Shown here: positions 50,324-59,577 of the stretch, piece after piece
How positions within the stretch are numbered: position 1 is the stretch's first letter
Layout: every line of letters begins with the position of its first letter
Source of the DNA: Palsa-1439 sp050015495
Lineage (GTDB): Bacteria; Verrucomicrobiota; Verrucomicrobiia; Palsa-1439
Length of the DNA: 64,000 bases
Direction: 5' to 3'
NCBI GenBank assembly: GCA_050015495.1
Contig: JBEKBH010000005.1
Coordinates: 1 to 64,000, forward strand
Notes under the pieces: model-generated
Database searches by the model: none
What the model saw: the letters and a program-made list of their open reading frames with translations, nothing else
What the model was told of the DNA's origin: nothing
Program-made: the position numbers and the translations under genes

Positions 50324-53300
50324 TTACGCCTTCAACGCCGACGTGAAGCGCGGCACGGTTTCGAATAGATCGCCGACGATGGGGACGACTTTAGGGCGGG
50401 CGCGGCGTTTGTTAAGGGTCATGAGCGGCGCATCGGCGTCCTTGTTGAAAGCGATGATCGTAGCCTGTTCGCCGATGTAATCAACGTGTTGCGGCGCGCC
50501 GCTGACACCGATGGAGATGATGAGCTTCGGGTTGACGGCGGTGCCGGTCTGGCCGATTTGCTGTTCGGACGTGAGCAGTTTCAATTCCTCGACGACCTTG
50601 CGGGTGCCACCGAGCATGACGTTCTTCACGCCGACTTCCTCGAGGCGTTTCTTGAGCGGCAGGATCACGAGGTCGAAGTTCTCGCGGTTGCGCAACGCGT
50701 AGCCGACGTCGATGATGAACTCGGCATCGGCGATGGACTTCACGCAGGTATCGTCGTGAGTGGCTTGTAAAGCGCGGGCCAGTTCGTCGGTCGCGGCATC
50801 GTATTCAAACTCCAGCGGAACCAGAAACACCTGCTTGTCACCCTCCACTTTCCGCTTTCCGCTGTCCGCTCCTCGTGCGACGGTCATGACCAAAGGACGC
50901 TCGACGATTTGCCCGATGGTCGCGATGCGTTGGACTTTGCCGCCGAAAGTCGGGGTAACGAGATCGACGCTGCCGTCGCGGGAAGCGATTTCGACCACGT
51001 TGTAGCGAGCCTGCACACGGGGGAACGTGCGAGCGAATTGTGCGAGGAGTTCGTTGCCCCACGTGCCCGAGGCCAGCACGGCGGGCAGTAAATCCTTCCA
51101 GATCGTCTGAAGCGCCGCGAGCAACGCGGATGGAGTCGAGCTTTGCAGATGCGGGCTGCTGGCGAAACAAATGGAATCGGCATTCACGCGCGCGGCGATG
51201 GAACGGACGGACTTGTCGTCGAAGTTACCAAGCGCCAATACGTGGAACGGCAGCGACATCGCGGCGGCCATGGCACCGGCAGTCTCGACACCGTCGAGTT
51301 TGTCGGCCGTAGCGATGAACACGGCGGCGTTGCGTCCCGGAAGTTTGTCGGGGGTGATGGATACGATTTTCCCGGAGAACGAGTCGCTACCATGTGTAGT
51401 CGATTCGACGCCGGCGATCTTTCGCACCAAAGCGGCAACGGCTTCGGGCGTTGTTTCCGTGCTCTCTACGACCGGCGGTTTCTCGGGCAGTCGGTAGCGG
51501 AGGTCGAATCGCGGGCCGGTGGCGAGTTGGTCGGTGTCAACGACTTCGAGAGGCTTGGTCAGTGCGTCGAAGTAATCATCGACAGTGAAATCGAGATTGG
51601 GGGCGGAATCGGCCATGGCCAGGACGATAGGACCGTCGGTCGTGATGGAAGCGTCGGGCTTTTGCAGGGTGAGATTGATTTGGTCGCCGGCGACGACGAA
51701 ATCTTTGACGCTCGAAAAATGCGCCTGGCCAAGATTGCCCGCGAGCACGGCGGCGAGAACGGCGTCGCCGCACAAGACGATGTCGCACGGCAGTTGCTTT
51801 TGGCCGGCGAGATCGGCGATGAGACGCGCAGCATCGTGCGGACTGTCGAGAAGATCGTCGGTCTTAATCAACGCGGCGTTGTCGGCACCGAGCGCGAGGG
51901 CGCGGAGCAACGATTCGGTCGCGAATTGTGGCGCGACAGCGATGGCCGTGACCGTTACGTTGTGGGAAGCGGATTTCAATTCGATGGCACTCTGGAGAGC
52001 GGAGCGACTGGTGGCATCGATGTCGAAATGCGTTTCCAGCAACTCGCCATTGACGACGCGTGGACGCGGCGAGAGAACGGGGACAACATTCAACACGACC
52101 AGCACGTGCAACGGATGCGTAACGCGGTGCGCGGGTCGGATGTGATGTTCGGTTTCGCGGTCTTCGTGTGCTTGCAGGGATAGCTGTGCGACGCGGACAT
52201 CGGGCGGGTAAAGGCCTTGTTTAAGAATGGTGAAATCGTGTTCAAATTCTGACTGGAGCCGTTCGATTTCGCGTTTGGCGAAGTCGAGATAGGCTTCGCA
52301 GGACTGTTCTGCAAGCGTGCGATGAGCAGTATCGGCGTCCGAACCATTCTGTTTGAGCCAGTTGGTGCGCCAACGGGTGGAGTCCATCACTTTGATGTAG
52401 CCCGCGATCTCGGCGAACTTGAACATGACCGGCTGGAAATTGGCATTCTGCCACGCCTGTGCGCCGAACGTGTCAGCAGCGCGCCGCAATGCGCGGAGGA
52501 ACGTAAATCGCGCCGCTTCCAATGGATCGGCCGGTGTTGCGCCGTCGGCAAGTACTCGGCGCGTCTCGTCGGACTCGGCTTCGCCCTCCAATTTTGCCTG
52601 CGGCAATACATGGTCGAGCAGGTCGCGCAGGATGAGGAAGCGTTGAACTTCGTTGGTGCCCTCGTAGATGTTGAGGACGCGGGCGTCGCGGCGGTGCTTT
52701 TCCAACTCGTGCATTTGGGTGCAGCCTTCGATGCCCATGATTTTCTCGGCGGCGCGGATGGTGCGATGCAGGGCTTCGCTGGCGTAATACTTGCCGATGG
52801 CGGACTCGGTGCGGACGGACTTCGTGCCGTGATGATCGGCGCGGCCGATGAGTTCGTACGCGAGCGACTCGGTGGCGTACAACTCGGTGGCCATGCCGCC
52901 GAGGATGCTCAGGACCCATTCTTCCTTGTCGAGCTTGTGGTCGAGAATGAACGCGCGGGTTTGCTCGACGATTTTCGCCATCATCGATACGGCGCTGACG
53001 CAGAGGCCGAGGCGTCCGACGTTGAGGGTCTCCAGCGCATTGACCTGGCCGCGGCCTTCGATGCCGATGACGTTTTCGCGCGGGACGCGGACACTGGTGA
53101 GGCCGAGTTCATTGGTCGGCGAACCGCGCTGGCCCATCTTTTCCTCGTCCTTGCCGACGATGAGGCCCTCGGCATGGCGGTCGACCATGAAACCCGACGG
53201 GCCTTCCTTCGTGCGCGCGTACAGGCAGAACACACCCGCGATGTGGCCGTTGGTGATCCACATCTTCGCGCCGTTGAGTTCGTAGTACTCGTAAAACTCG

Positions 53301-56300
53301 CGAACATCTTCGCCGCCTGAGGGCAGGCGGCCTACAGTTTCGCGGCGGATTTGCGCGATGTCGTGGATCGGGACGCGTTTGCCGTTGTGCTGATAGTAGC
53401 GGAACTTTGCCGGGTCGTCCGTCTTGTAGTCGTACTCGCTGTAGTCGATTTTCGAGAGATCGATGGTTGTGGCGTCGATGATGTTTTTGCGATCTTTGCC
53501 GAGCAGGAAATACTTCACGCCATCGGCGTCGGTGAGGACCTCGACCTTTTTCAATTCGGCGCGGGTCTGGATGCCGCCGGAGTCGGAGCCGGCGCTGGGT
53601 TCGGTCAGGGCGAAGGCGCTGATTTGGCCGGCGGAAATGAGGCGGAGAAAAAGCTTGTGGGCCTCGGCGCGGCGATCGAGTTCGGCGATGACAGTTTCGG
53701 CGCGGGGACGGAACGAATCGAGCGTGGCGAGTGATTTCTGGAGTTCGCTCTTGAACGCGACGAGATCGGTGCGCAGACCGGCGCGGCCGGCGTCCATGAA
53801 ATGAGACAGGAAATCGCTGGCGATGGCGCGGAGCATCGGTTTCTTGCCGATGTCGGCTTTTACCTTCTCGCCGAGGGCGGTGAAGACCTTTTTCACCTTG
53901 AGCGCCTCGGGTGATTCCAACATGCGGAGAATGCGCGCGATTTCGGATTTGAGATCGGCGACCAGGGACGCGTTGGACAGGAACTCTTGCAGATCGGCTT
54001 TCGCGCGGGGCAGATCCTGATTGAGGCCGAGGAGGATCGGGGTGGTGCCGATGCTTGAGTGGGCCATGATGGTCAGCGCGTAGGACGGATCAGCGTAGCG
54101 CATCGAGAGCGGGCAGAGGATGTAGTAGTGGGCTTTGAGCAGGCCTTCGCCGCCGAATTCCTTTGGGATGTACATGCGGGTGAACCCGCGGGCGACCATG
54201 TCGCGCACGTCAGCGAGCGGGACCATGTGCAGTTTCTCGACGAGGCGATAATAGGGAAGACCGTCGAAACGGGCGTTCCAGAATTTTTCGGTAAAATATT
54301 TATGGAGTTCGTCGAACCAGGCGTGAAGCTCGGCGTCGGCGTGCAACATTTCGGGGGTGAAGCGCCAGGAGCCGGCATCGAATGGTTTTACGAGGAAATC
54401 GCCGTAGTCGTATTCCTGTTTCGCTACGAGCGCTTCGCGGTAATTGAATGCGGGCGGGCGTTGGAGCGGCGCTTCGATGTAGCCGTATTCGATGACCGAT
54501 GCACCGAGGCCGGTGGGACGAGGCGTGGGCGTCGAACCGGTGAACATTTTGGCGAGTTCGGCATCGAGTTCGCTCGTGACGGGGAGAGCGCGAACGACGG
54601 ATTGCGAGAAGGCGGCGAGCCTGGCGTCGACGCGGGGGCCGATTTGACGGCGGAGTTCCTCGTTGTCGTAGAGCAGATACGCGAAGCTGACGCTGTCACG
54701 GTAGAATTTGGAGAGGACGTCGTCTTCGCTGTAGGCCGTGCCGCCGAAGATCTGGCCGGCGTTGTAGGTCAGGCTGCCGGGGTCGGGTCCGAGCGCTTCG
54801 GAGGCGAGGAGTTTGACGAGGGCGGGCTCCGTGTCGGCGAGAGGAAGCAACGCCTTCAGAAGATGGACCTGCGCCTCCATTTCGCTGAGGAGTTTTTTGA
54901 CGGAGCCGAATTTGATGATACCGTCGTGACCGTCTTCGTCTTTGAAGAGGCCCGGAAACTGGACGCGGCTGGTGGCGTGTTGGCGGCAACGTTCCAACAA
55001 CATTTCGCCGGCGCCGAGCGCGATGGCGCAAATGTCGGCGGCGGTTTGTTGCAGCGTTGAGGTTTGCTCGGGCACGAATTCCTTCCACACATTGCGGGCA
55101 GCCGTGAGACCGATCCATGGTTGATCGGCGAGTTCGGGTCGGGCGGCGATCTGTGCGGAGTAAATCCCCGAAACGAGCGCGGCCAACGCCGAATCGCGGC
55201 GGGCGAGTTCGCGCAGGATGACATCGCGGGGCGGCGACGCGGCCTCGGCCAGGACGTTCAGGAAGTTCTTCTGTTCCGTCGAGAGCGGCTTGCCGTGTTC
55301 GAGGTCCTTGATGGCCTGCTTCGAGAAAAGTTTGTCGAGACGCGCGACCATGGCGAGACGCGTTTGGAGCGGGCGCTCGGCGGGTGGCGCGGGTGGCGGC
55401 GGCAGATGTTCCAGCAACTGGCGCGCGTCGGCCTCAGCCCAGAAGAATTTGCGGCGCCTGGCGTGGGCGACGACGCGAGCGATCTGCTGGTCGATGTGTG
55501 GGTTCTTGATTTCGGCGGCGATCGTTTGCGCCTCGGCGAGCAGATGCTGGAGCCAGCGAGTGCGCCCAGTGTCGATGTAGCGCGGCCCGGAGTAGACGGT
55601 TTTAGAGAACTCGTGGAGTTTGGCGGAGAGCGCGAGCACCTTGTCGGATTTCGGATTCAGGCCAAGACCAGGAATCTCGACTTCCTCGGGGAGACTTCTT
55701 GGGTTATCCGGGGCGATGGACTTTTGCAACGCGAGAAGTTTCGTGTTGGCGTCAGTCGGGGCGTTGTAGATCAGGCGTTGCTTGCGCTGGCGGGTCCAAT
55801 CGACGTCGTTCGGGGCCGAGCGCCAGCAAGTTTCGCATTTGACGCAGTTCTCGAAATTGACGACGAGTTGCGACTGGCCGAGGTCGTCGGTGAGACATTC
55901 ATAGACCTTGGCGGGGCAGACATGCCAGAGCGGGGACTCGGCGATCTTCGTGCGGTTCTCGAAATTCTCGGGACGGAACACCTTGATGTGCGAGTGATGC
56001 TCGGAGAAATAGCGAACGAGCGAGAGTTTTTCCTCCCATGGCTGATCGATTTTCACGGCGTCGGGGTCGAGCTTCACGCGGTCGCGGGTGAGAGAGCGGT
56101 ATTTGTAGAAGAAGCCGGCAAAAAACTTTTCTGGCGCCGCGTGTGTGACGTACCGCATAAAGAGGAGCTTGATCAATTCGCAGATCCATTGGATGGGCAT
56201 GAGCACGAGCATCAGTGCGCCGAAGACGGGGAAGGCAATGTGGTCGGCCAGGCTCAAACTGCGTCTGGCGGAGCGGATGGCCCGGGAAAGTTTGACGGGC

Positions 56301-57832
56301 AAGGTTGTGTCGTCGTTGCGGTACAAGTGGTCGGCGGCAACGGCGAATATTTGTGGGGCCTTGCGGAACAGGATCGAAATGGGCGGGAGGAACTTGGTTT
56401 GCGGCTGGCCATCGACACGGAAATCGAGATGGACTTCGCCGTCGGTGGACTGAGATGCGGTGGATGACGTTCCGGGGGATTTTGCGGCGGCTTTCAGACC
56501 GAGCGCGTCGCGTTGTTCGCGGAGATCGCGGAAGAATGAGCCCCATTGTTTCAGAGGCAAGGTCTCGCGGGTGAACTTGGCGAGTTGCCAGAGTTTCTGG
56601 TGCGCGCCGAGGGACGGATGGCTGGCGATGTGGAGCGAGCCCGTAGCGAGGTCGGCGGCACGACCGAAGAACACGCGGGTGTGCTCGACGTAATGCGGCC
56701 ATCTTTCCAGGAACTCAACATTCTTGAAATAATGCGTGTTGCGGAGTGGGCGTTCGTAGAGTTCTTCGAGGCGCGCGCGGGAGAAAGATTTGTCGGTTGC
56801 GCGAATTTCGAGGATGGTGTGGGCGAACAAGTGGCCCATCGCCGTGGCCGGGCCGGTGAAATTGGGGTAGGGGAAATCGAGGCCGATGCCGGTGGCGGCC
56901 CCGCCGATGGCAAGACCGTCATCGACAAGCTGCGGCAGCTCGCGAAAGCCGCCGCCACGGATAATTTTCGCGCCGTAGGCGGTCGAACGGCTATTGTTGG
57001 TCCAGCGTTTGACTTCGGGCAGACCCTTGAACCATTCCATGAGGCGGTTGTGATCGCCGCCGAACTCCTTGCTGAGATTGTCGAGCGGAAGCACGAGGCC
57101 GAGCGAGAGGCTGGACTTGTTGGTATAGAGAAAACCGCCCATGTTGAGATTGGCGGTGCGATTGTGGATTGACCCGTTGCGGAGCAGGATTTCAAACGCG
57201 GCGCCCTCGCCTTTGGGCAGCGCGAACGTGTGTTCGATGTAATCGGGATCGACCTCGATGACTTCCTTGATGCCCTGGAGGAAATGCGGCGCGGCGGGGT
57301 CGGTGGCGCGTTCGTAGCCTTCCTTGGAGACGAGCTGCGAAGCGTCGCCTTCAGCGAGGAACACGATATCGGCATGGATGGAGCCGCGGTCGGTGTGGAC
57401 GCCGACGATGTGGTTGTTCTCGTCGCGGAGCAGGCCGTCGACGGTGGTTTCCGTGAGAATGTGCGCCCCAAAGGATTTTGCGAGTTCGGCGAGGTAATGA
57501 TCGTAGGTCGGGCGCAGGACCGTGTAACAATTCGCGAAGGTGGTCGGATTGTGGTAGCTGAGGCCGACGAGCGAGTGGCCGTTATAGATGTAGAAACCGC
57601 GCTTGGTGACGGGGCGTTCCCAAGCGGAATTGCGGACCGCTTCCTTGCCAAGGACATCGGGGTGGGCGAGGTTCTCGGTGAAATAGACCGCACCCGACCA
57701 GTTCTCCGCGCCGGGAAACACGCCCGCCTCGATCACGAGCACGCGGATGTCGGCCTTCGCCAGCGCGATGGCGGCGGTGATGCCGGCTGGTCCTGCCCCG
57801 ACGATGACGACGTCATATTTCCAGCAAGCCAT
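50324..57832 (-). CDS. Single-chain ETF:quinone oxidoreductase / acyl-CoA dehydrogenase / ETF beta-alpha fusion (2502 aa)
   Basis: One uninterrupted frame. Residues 1-630 are FixC/ETF-QO-like (FAD motif GAGPAG, 12-17) with a hydrophobic stretch at ~530-560. Residues ~630-680 are the 4Fe-4S domain; Cys639, 663, 666 and 669 are spaced 24-3-3, as in ETF-QO. Residues ~925-1065 resemble an acyl-CoA dehydrogenase C-terminal domain. Residues ~1130-1880 are a full acyl-CoA dehydrogenase (AFALTEPSAGSD ~1405; Glu1724 in IYEGTNEVQ) with extra helical insertions. Residues ~1900-2120 are ETF beta, and ~2165-2502 are ETF alpha with the FAD-binding QIGQTGTAVNP and GVSGAPQH. It should carry electrons from acyl-CoA to quinone in one chain. 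The start is ATG 57832, or 57859. Confidence 0.93.
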   Translation of the reverse strand: MACWKYDVVIVGAGPAGITAAIALAKADIRVLVIEAGVFPGAENWSGAVYFTENLAHPDVLGKEAVRNSAWERPVTKRGFYIYNGHSLVGLSYHNPTTFANCYTVLRPTYDHYLAELAKSFGAHILTETTVDGLLRDENNHIVGVHTDRGSIHADIVFLAEGDASQLVSKEGYERATDPAAPHFLQGIKEVIEVDPDYIEHTFALPKGEGAAFEILLRNGSIHNRTANLNMGGFLYTNKSSLSLGLVLPLDNLSKEFGGDHNRLMEWFKGLPEVKRWTNNSRSTAYGAKIIRGGGFRELPQLVDDGLAIGGAATGIGLDFPYPNFTGPATAMGHLFAHTILEIRATDKSFSRARLEELYERPLRNTHYFKNVEFLERWPHYVEHTRVFFGRAADLATGSLHIASHPSLGAHQKLWQLAKFTRETLPLKQWGSFFRDLREQRDALGLKAAAKSPGTSSTASQSTDGEVHLDFRVDGQPQTKFLPPISILFRKAPQIFAVAADHLYRNDDTTLPVKLSRAIRSARRSLSLADHIAFPVFGALMLVLMPIQWICELIKLLFMRYVTHAAPEKFFAGFFYKYRSLTRDRVKLDPDAVKIDQPWEEKLSLVRYFSEHHSHIKVFRPENFENRTKIAESPLWHVCPAKVYECLTDDLGQSQLVVNFENCVKCETCWRSAPNDVDWTRQRKQRLIYNAPTDANTKLLALQKSIAPDNPRSLPEEVEIPGLGLNPKSDKVLALSAKLHEFSKTVYSGPRYIDTGRTRWLQHLLAEAQTIAAEIKNPHIDQQIARVVAHARRRKFFWAEADARQLLEHLPPPPAPPAERPLQTRLAMVARLDKLFSKQAIKDLEHGKPLSTEQKNFLNVLAEAASPPRDVILRELARRDSALAALVSGIYSAQIAARPELADQPWIGLTAARNVWKEFVPEQTSTLQQTAADICAIALGAGEMLLERCRQHATSRVQFPGLFKDEDGHDGIIKFGSVKKLLSEMEAQVHLLKALLPLADTEPALVKLLASEALGPDPGSLTYNAGQIFGGTAYSEDDVLSKFYRDSVSFAYLLYDNEELRRQIGPRVDARLAAFSQSVVRALPVTSELDAELAKMFTGSTPTPRPTGLGASVIEYGYIEAPLQRPPAFNYREALVAKQEYDYGDFLVKPFDAGSWRFTPEMLHADAELHAWFDELHKYFTEKFWNARFDGLPYYRLVEKLHMVPLADVRDMVARGFTRMYIPKEFGGEGLLKAHYYILCPLSMRYADPSYALTIMAHSSIGTTPILLGLNQDLPRAKADLQEFLSNASLVADLKSEIARILRMLESPEALKVKKVFTALGEKVKADIGKKPMLRAIASDFLSHFMDAGRAGLRTDLVAFKSELQKSLATLDSFRPRAETVIAELDRRAEAHKLFLRLISAGQISAFALTEPSAGSDSGGIQTRAELKKVEVLTDADGVKYFLLGKDRKNIIDATTIDLSKIDYSEYDYKTDDPAKFRYYQHNGKRVPIHDIAQIRRETVGRLPSGGEDVREFYEYYELNGAKMWITNGHIAGVFCLYARTKEGPSGFMVDRHAEGLIVGKDEEKMGQRGSPTNELGLTSVRVPRENVIGIEGRGQVNALETLNVGRLGLCVSAVSMMAKIVEQTRAFILDHKLDKEEWVLSILGGMATELYATESLAYELIGRADHHGTKSVRTESAIGKYYASEALHRTIRAAEKIMGIEGCTQMHELEKHRRDARVLNIYEGTNEVQRFLILRDLLDHVLPQAKLEGEAESDETRRVLADGATPADPLEAARFTFLRALRRAADTFGAQAWQNANFQPVMFKFAEIAGYIKVMDSTRWRTNWLKQNGSDADTAHRTLAEQSCEAYLDFAKREIERLQSEFEHDFTILKQGLYPPDVRVAQLSLQAHEDRETEHHIRPAHRVTHPLHVLVVLNVVPVLSPRPRVVNGELLETHFDIDATSRSALQSAIELKSASHNVTVTAIAVAPQFATESLLRALALGADNAALIKTDDLLDSPHDAARLIADLAGQKQLPCDIVLCGDAVLAAVLAGNLGQAHFSSVKDFVVAGDQINLTLQKPDASITTDGPIVLAMADSAPNLDFTVDDYFDALTKPLEVVDTDQLATGPRFDLRYRLPEKPPVVESTETTPEAVAALVRKIAGVESTTHGSDSFSGKIVSITPDKLPGRNAAVFIATADKLDGVETAGAMAAAMSLPFHVLALGNFDDKSVRSIAARVNADSICFASSPHLQSSTPSALLAALQTIWKDLLPAVLASGTWGNELLAQFARTFPRVQARYNVVEIASRDGSVDLVTPTFGGKVQRIATIGQIVERPLVMTVARGADSGKRKVEGDKQVFLVPLEFEYDAATDELARALQATHDDTCVKSIADAEFIIDVGYALRNRENFDLVILPLKKRLEEVGVKNVMLGGTRKVVEELKLLTSEQQIGQTGTAVNPKLIISIGVSGAPQHVDYIGEQATIIAFNKDADAPLMTLNKRRARPKVVPIVGDLFETVPRFTSALKA

Positions 57833-57919
57833 GCGCGCATTATAGGGAGTCCATTTCATTTTGAAAGCCCGACGGAGGAATCTCGCACAAATATGGCCGA
57901 CAGATGATGTAAATATCCC

Positions 57920-57957
57920 CCTCACCTCAATCCTCTCCCCCGAGGGGAGAGGAGACC
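57920..57957. repeat. Half copy of the CCCTCACC hairpin repeat
   Basis: CCCTCACCTCAATCCTCTCC followed by CCCGAGGGGAGAGGAGACC matches the left half of the repeat at 41050-41140 and forms a CTCTCCCC/GGGGAGAG hairpin. It sits in the divergent gap between the ETF fusion gene and the DUF4139 gene, where promoters of both should lie. Confidence 0.7.
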
Positions 57958-58050
57958 CCAAGGCTTCATTTGAAAAGCTTCATGGAAAATATCGCGCGTC
58001 GGGTGGAACTCTTGTAGAGTGGCGGGGTCAAACTTCCACGGAGGAATGTT

Positions 58051-59508
58051 ATGAAGCGATACAAGCTGATGATCCCACTGGTTCTCGCGGTCACCATGAC
58101 CGCGCCGGGCGCCAGGGCGGCGGTCGCGACCACCGATGAGGAAGGGGTCGCGCTGACGATCTACAACCAGAACTTCGGCGTCGTGCGCGAGCGGCGCAAG
58201 GTCAACGTGGAAGAAAAGATCGGCACGATCCGGTTTACGGACGTGGCGTCGCAGATCGACGGGACGAGCGTGCAATTCAAATCGATCACCGACCCGGACG
58301 CGGCGGTGTTGGAGCAAAACTACGAGTATGACCTCGTGTCCGCCGACAAGCTTTTGGAGAAATACATCGACAAGCAGCTTGAGGTACTGACGAAGGACGG
58401 CTCGCGGTACTCGGGGACGTTGTTGAGCTTTGACGGAAACCAACTGGTGATTCGTCAGGCGGACGAAAAGGGCGGGATTGTGATGGTGCAGCGCGGCGAT
58501 AATGTGAAGGACATCCAGTTTGGCGCGTTGCCGGAGGGATTGATAACCAAGCCGACGCTGGTGTGGAAACTGGCGACCGAGAAGGTGGGCGAGCAGTTGA
58601 TCGAGGTGGCGTATCAGACTGGCGGGATCAACTGGCAGGCCGATTATAACGCGGTGCTGAATCCGAACGACACGAAGCTCGATCTCGGCGGCTGGGTGAC
58701 GATCAACAACCAGTCGGGCGCAACGTACAAGGATGCGAAGTTAAAGTTGATCGCAGGGGACGTGCGGCGAGTGCAACCGCCGCAAAGTCGCATGTACGCC
58801 CTCGCAGGAATTGCCCAGAATAGACCTGGACTCGGGGCGGCTGGCTTCGAGGAGAAGGCGTTCTTCGAGTATCACCTGTACACGCTGGGTCGGCCGGCGA
58901 CGGTGGCGCAGAACCAGACCAAGCAGATTGAATTGCTCAAGACGACAGATGTTCCCGTGAAGAAGGTGTTCCTGTATGACGGTGCGTCCCAGTATCAGTT
59001 TTACGGCGGACTGAACAGCGACGCCAGCTATGGCAGCGCGGAGGGAAACAAGAAGGTCAACGTCATCATCGAGGTGAAGAATTCCAAGGAAAACAACATG
59101 GGGATGGCGTTGCCGAAGGGGAAGATGCGGATGTACAAGCGGGACGAGGCGGACGGTTCGCTGGAGTTCATCGGCGAGGACGAGATCGACCACACGCCGA
59201 AGGATGAGACGGTCAGGCTGCACATTGGGGACGCGTTTGACATTGTCGGCGAGCGGAAGCGGACGAATTTCAGCATTGATGCCAATGGCCACGTCATCAC
59301 GGAGAGCTTCGAGATCCGCGTCCGCAACCACAAGACCGAGCCGGTCGAGGTGCTCGTCAAGGAGACGCTCTATCGCTGGAGCAATTGGGAGATTGTCGAG
59401 TCGAACCAGAAATGGACGAAGTACGATTCCAACACGATTCATTTCCCCGTGAAAGTGGACAAGGATGGCGAGCAGGTCGTGACGTACACGGTGAAGTATA
59501 CGTGGTGA
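58051..59508 (+). CDS. Secreted DUF4139-domain protein
   Basis: The 485-residue protein starts after CGGAGGAATGTT. A signal peptide (LMIPLVLAVTMTAPGARA) leads into a beta-rich protein. Its features fit DUF4139 proteins: ALTIYNQNFGVVRERRKV, ISYQTGGINWQADY-type VAYQTGGINWQADYNAVL, GWVTINNQSGATYKDAKLKL, and near the end FEIRVRNHKTEPVEVLVKE. The protein is expected in the periplasm or outer envelope. The function is unknown. It is divergent from the ETF fusion gene, and no partner is evident. Confidence 0.85.
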   Translation: MKRYKLMIPLVLAVTMTAPGARAAVATTDEEGVALTIYNQNFGVVRERRKVNVEEKIGTIRFTDVASQIDGTSVQFKSITDPDAAVLEQNYEYDLVSADKLLEKYIDKQLEVLTKDGSRYSGTLLSFDGNQLVIRQADEKGGIVMVQRGDNVKDIQFGALPEGLITKPTLVWKLATEKVGEQLIEVAYQTGGINWQADYNAVLNPNDTKLDLGGWVTINNQSGATYKDAKLKLIAGDVRRVQPPQSRMYALAGIAQNRPGLGAAGFEEKAFFEYHLYTLGRPATVAQNQTKQIELLKTTDVPVKKVFLYDGASQYQFYGGLNSDASYGSAEGNKKVNVIIEVKNSKENNMGMALPKGKMRMYKRDEADGSLEFIGEDEIDHTPKDETVRLHIGDAFDIVGERKRTNFSIDANGHVITESFEIRVRNHKTEPVEVLVKETLYRWSNWEIVESNQKWTKYDSNTIHFPVKVDKDGEQVVTYTVKYTW

Positions 59509-59533
59509 GTTGCCGGCCCGCCCTAACAGCGAC

Positions 59534-59557
59534 CCTTCGACTTCGCTCAGGGCAGGC
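59534..59557. repeat. CTTCGACTTCGCTCAGGGCAG dispersed repeat
   Basis: The word TCGACTTCGCTCAGGGCAGG occurs here and again at 60691-60712, flanking the pirin gene on both sides in the same orientation. A looser version lies near 37036-37062. It is a short dispersed repeat of unknown function. Confidence 0.55.
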
Positions 59558-59577
59558 ACCTTCGGCGAGACAGGGAA

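Noticed and set aside
50900..57700. Many long frames on both strands across the ETF fusion (for example 380 codons at 56551-57693)
   Set aside because: They are overlapping phases of one GC-rich gene; only the 2502-residue frame carries recognisable motifs from end to end.
57833..57860. TATAAT just before the ATG of the ETF fusion as a leaderless promoter
   Set aside because: The -10-like box is well placed, but no convincing -35 element is present 16-18 bases upstream; it may be chance.
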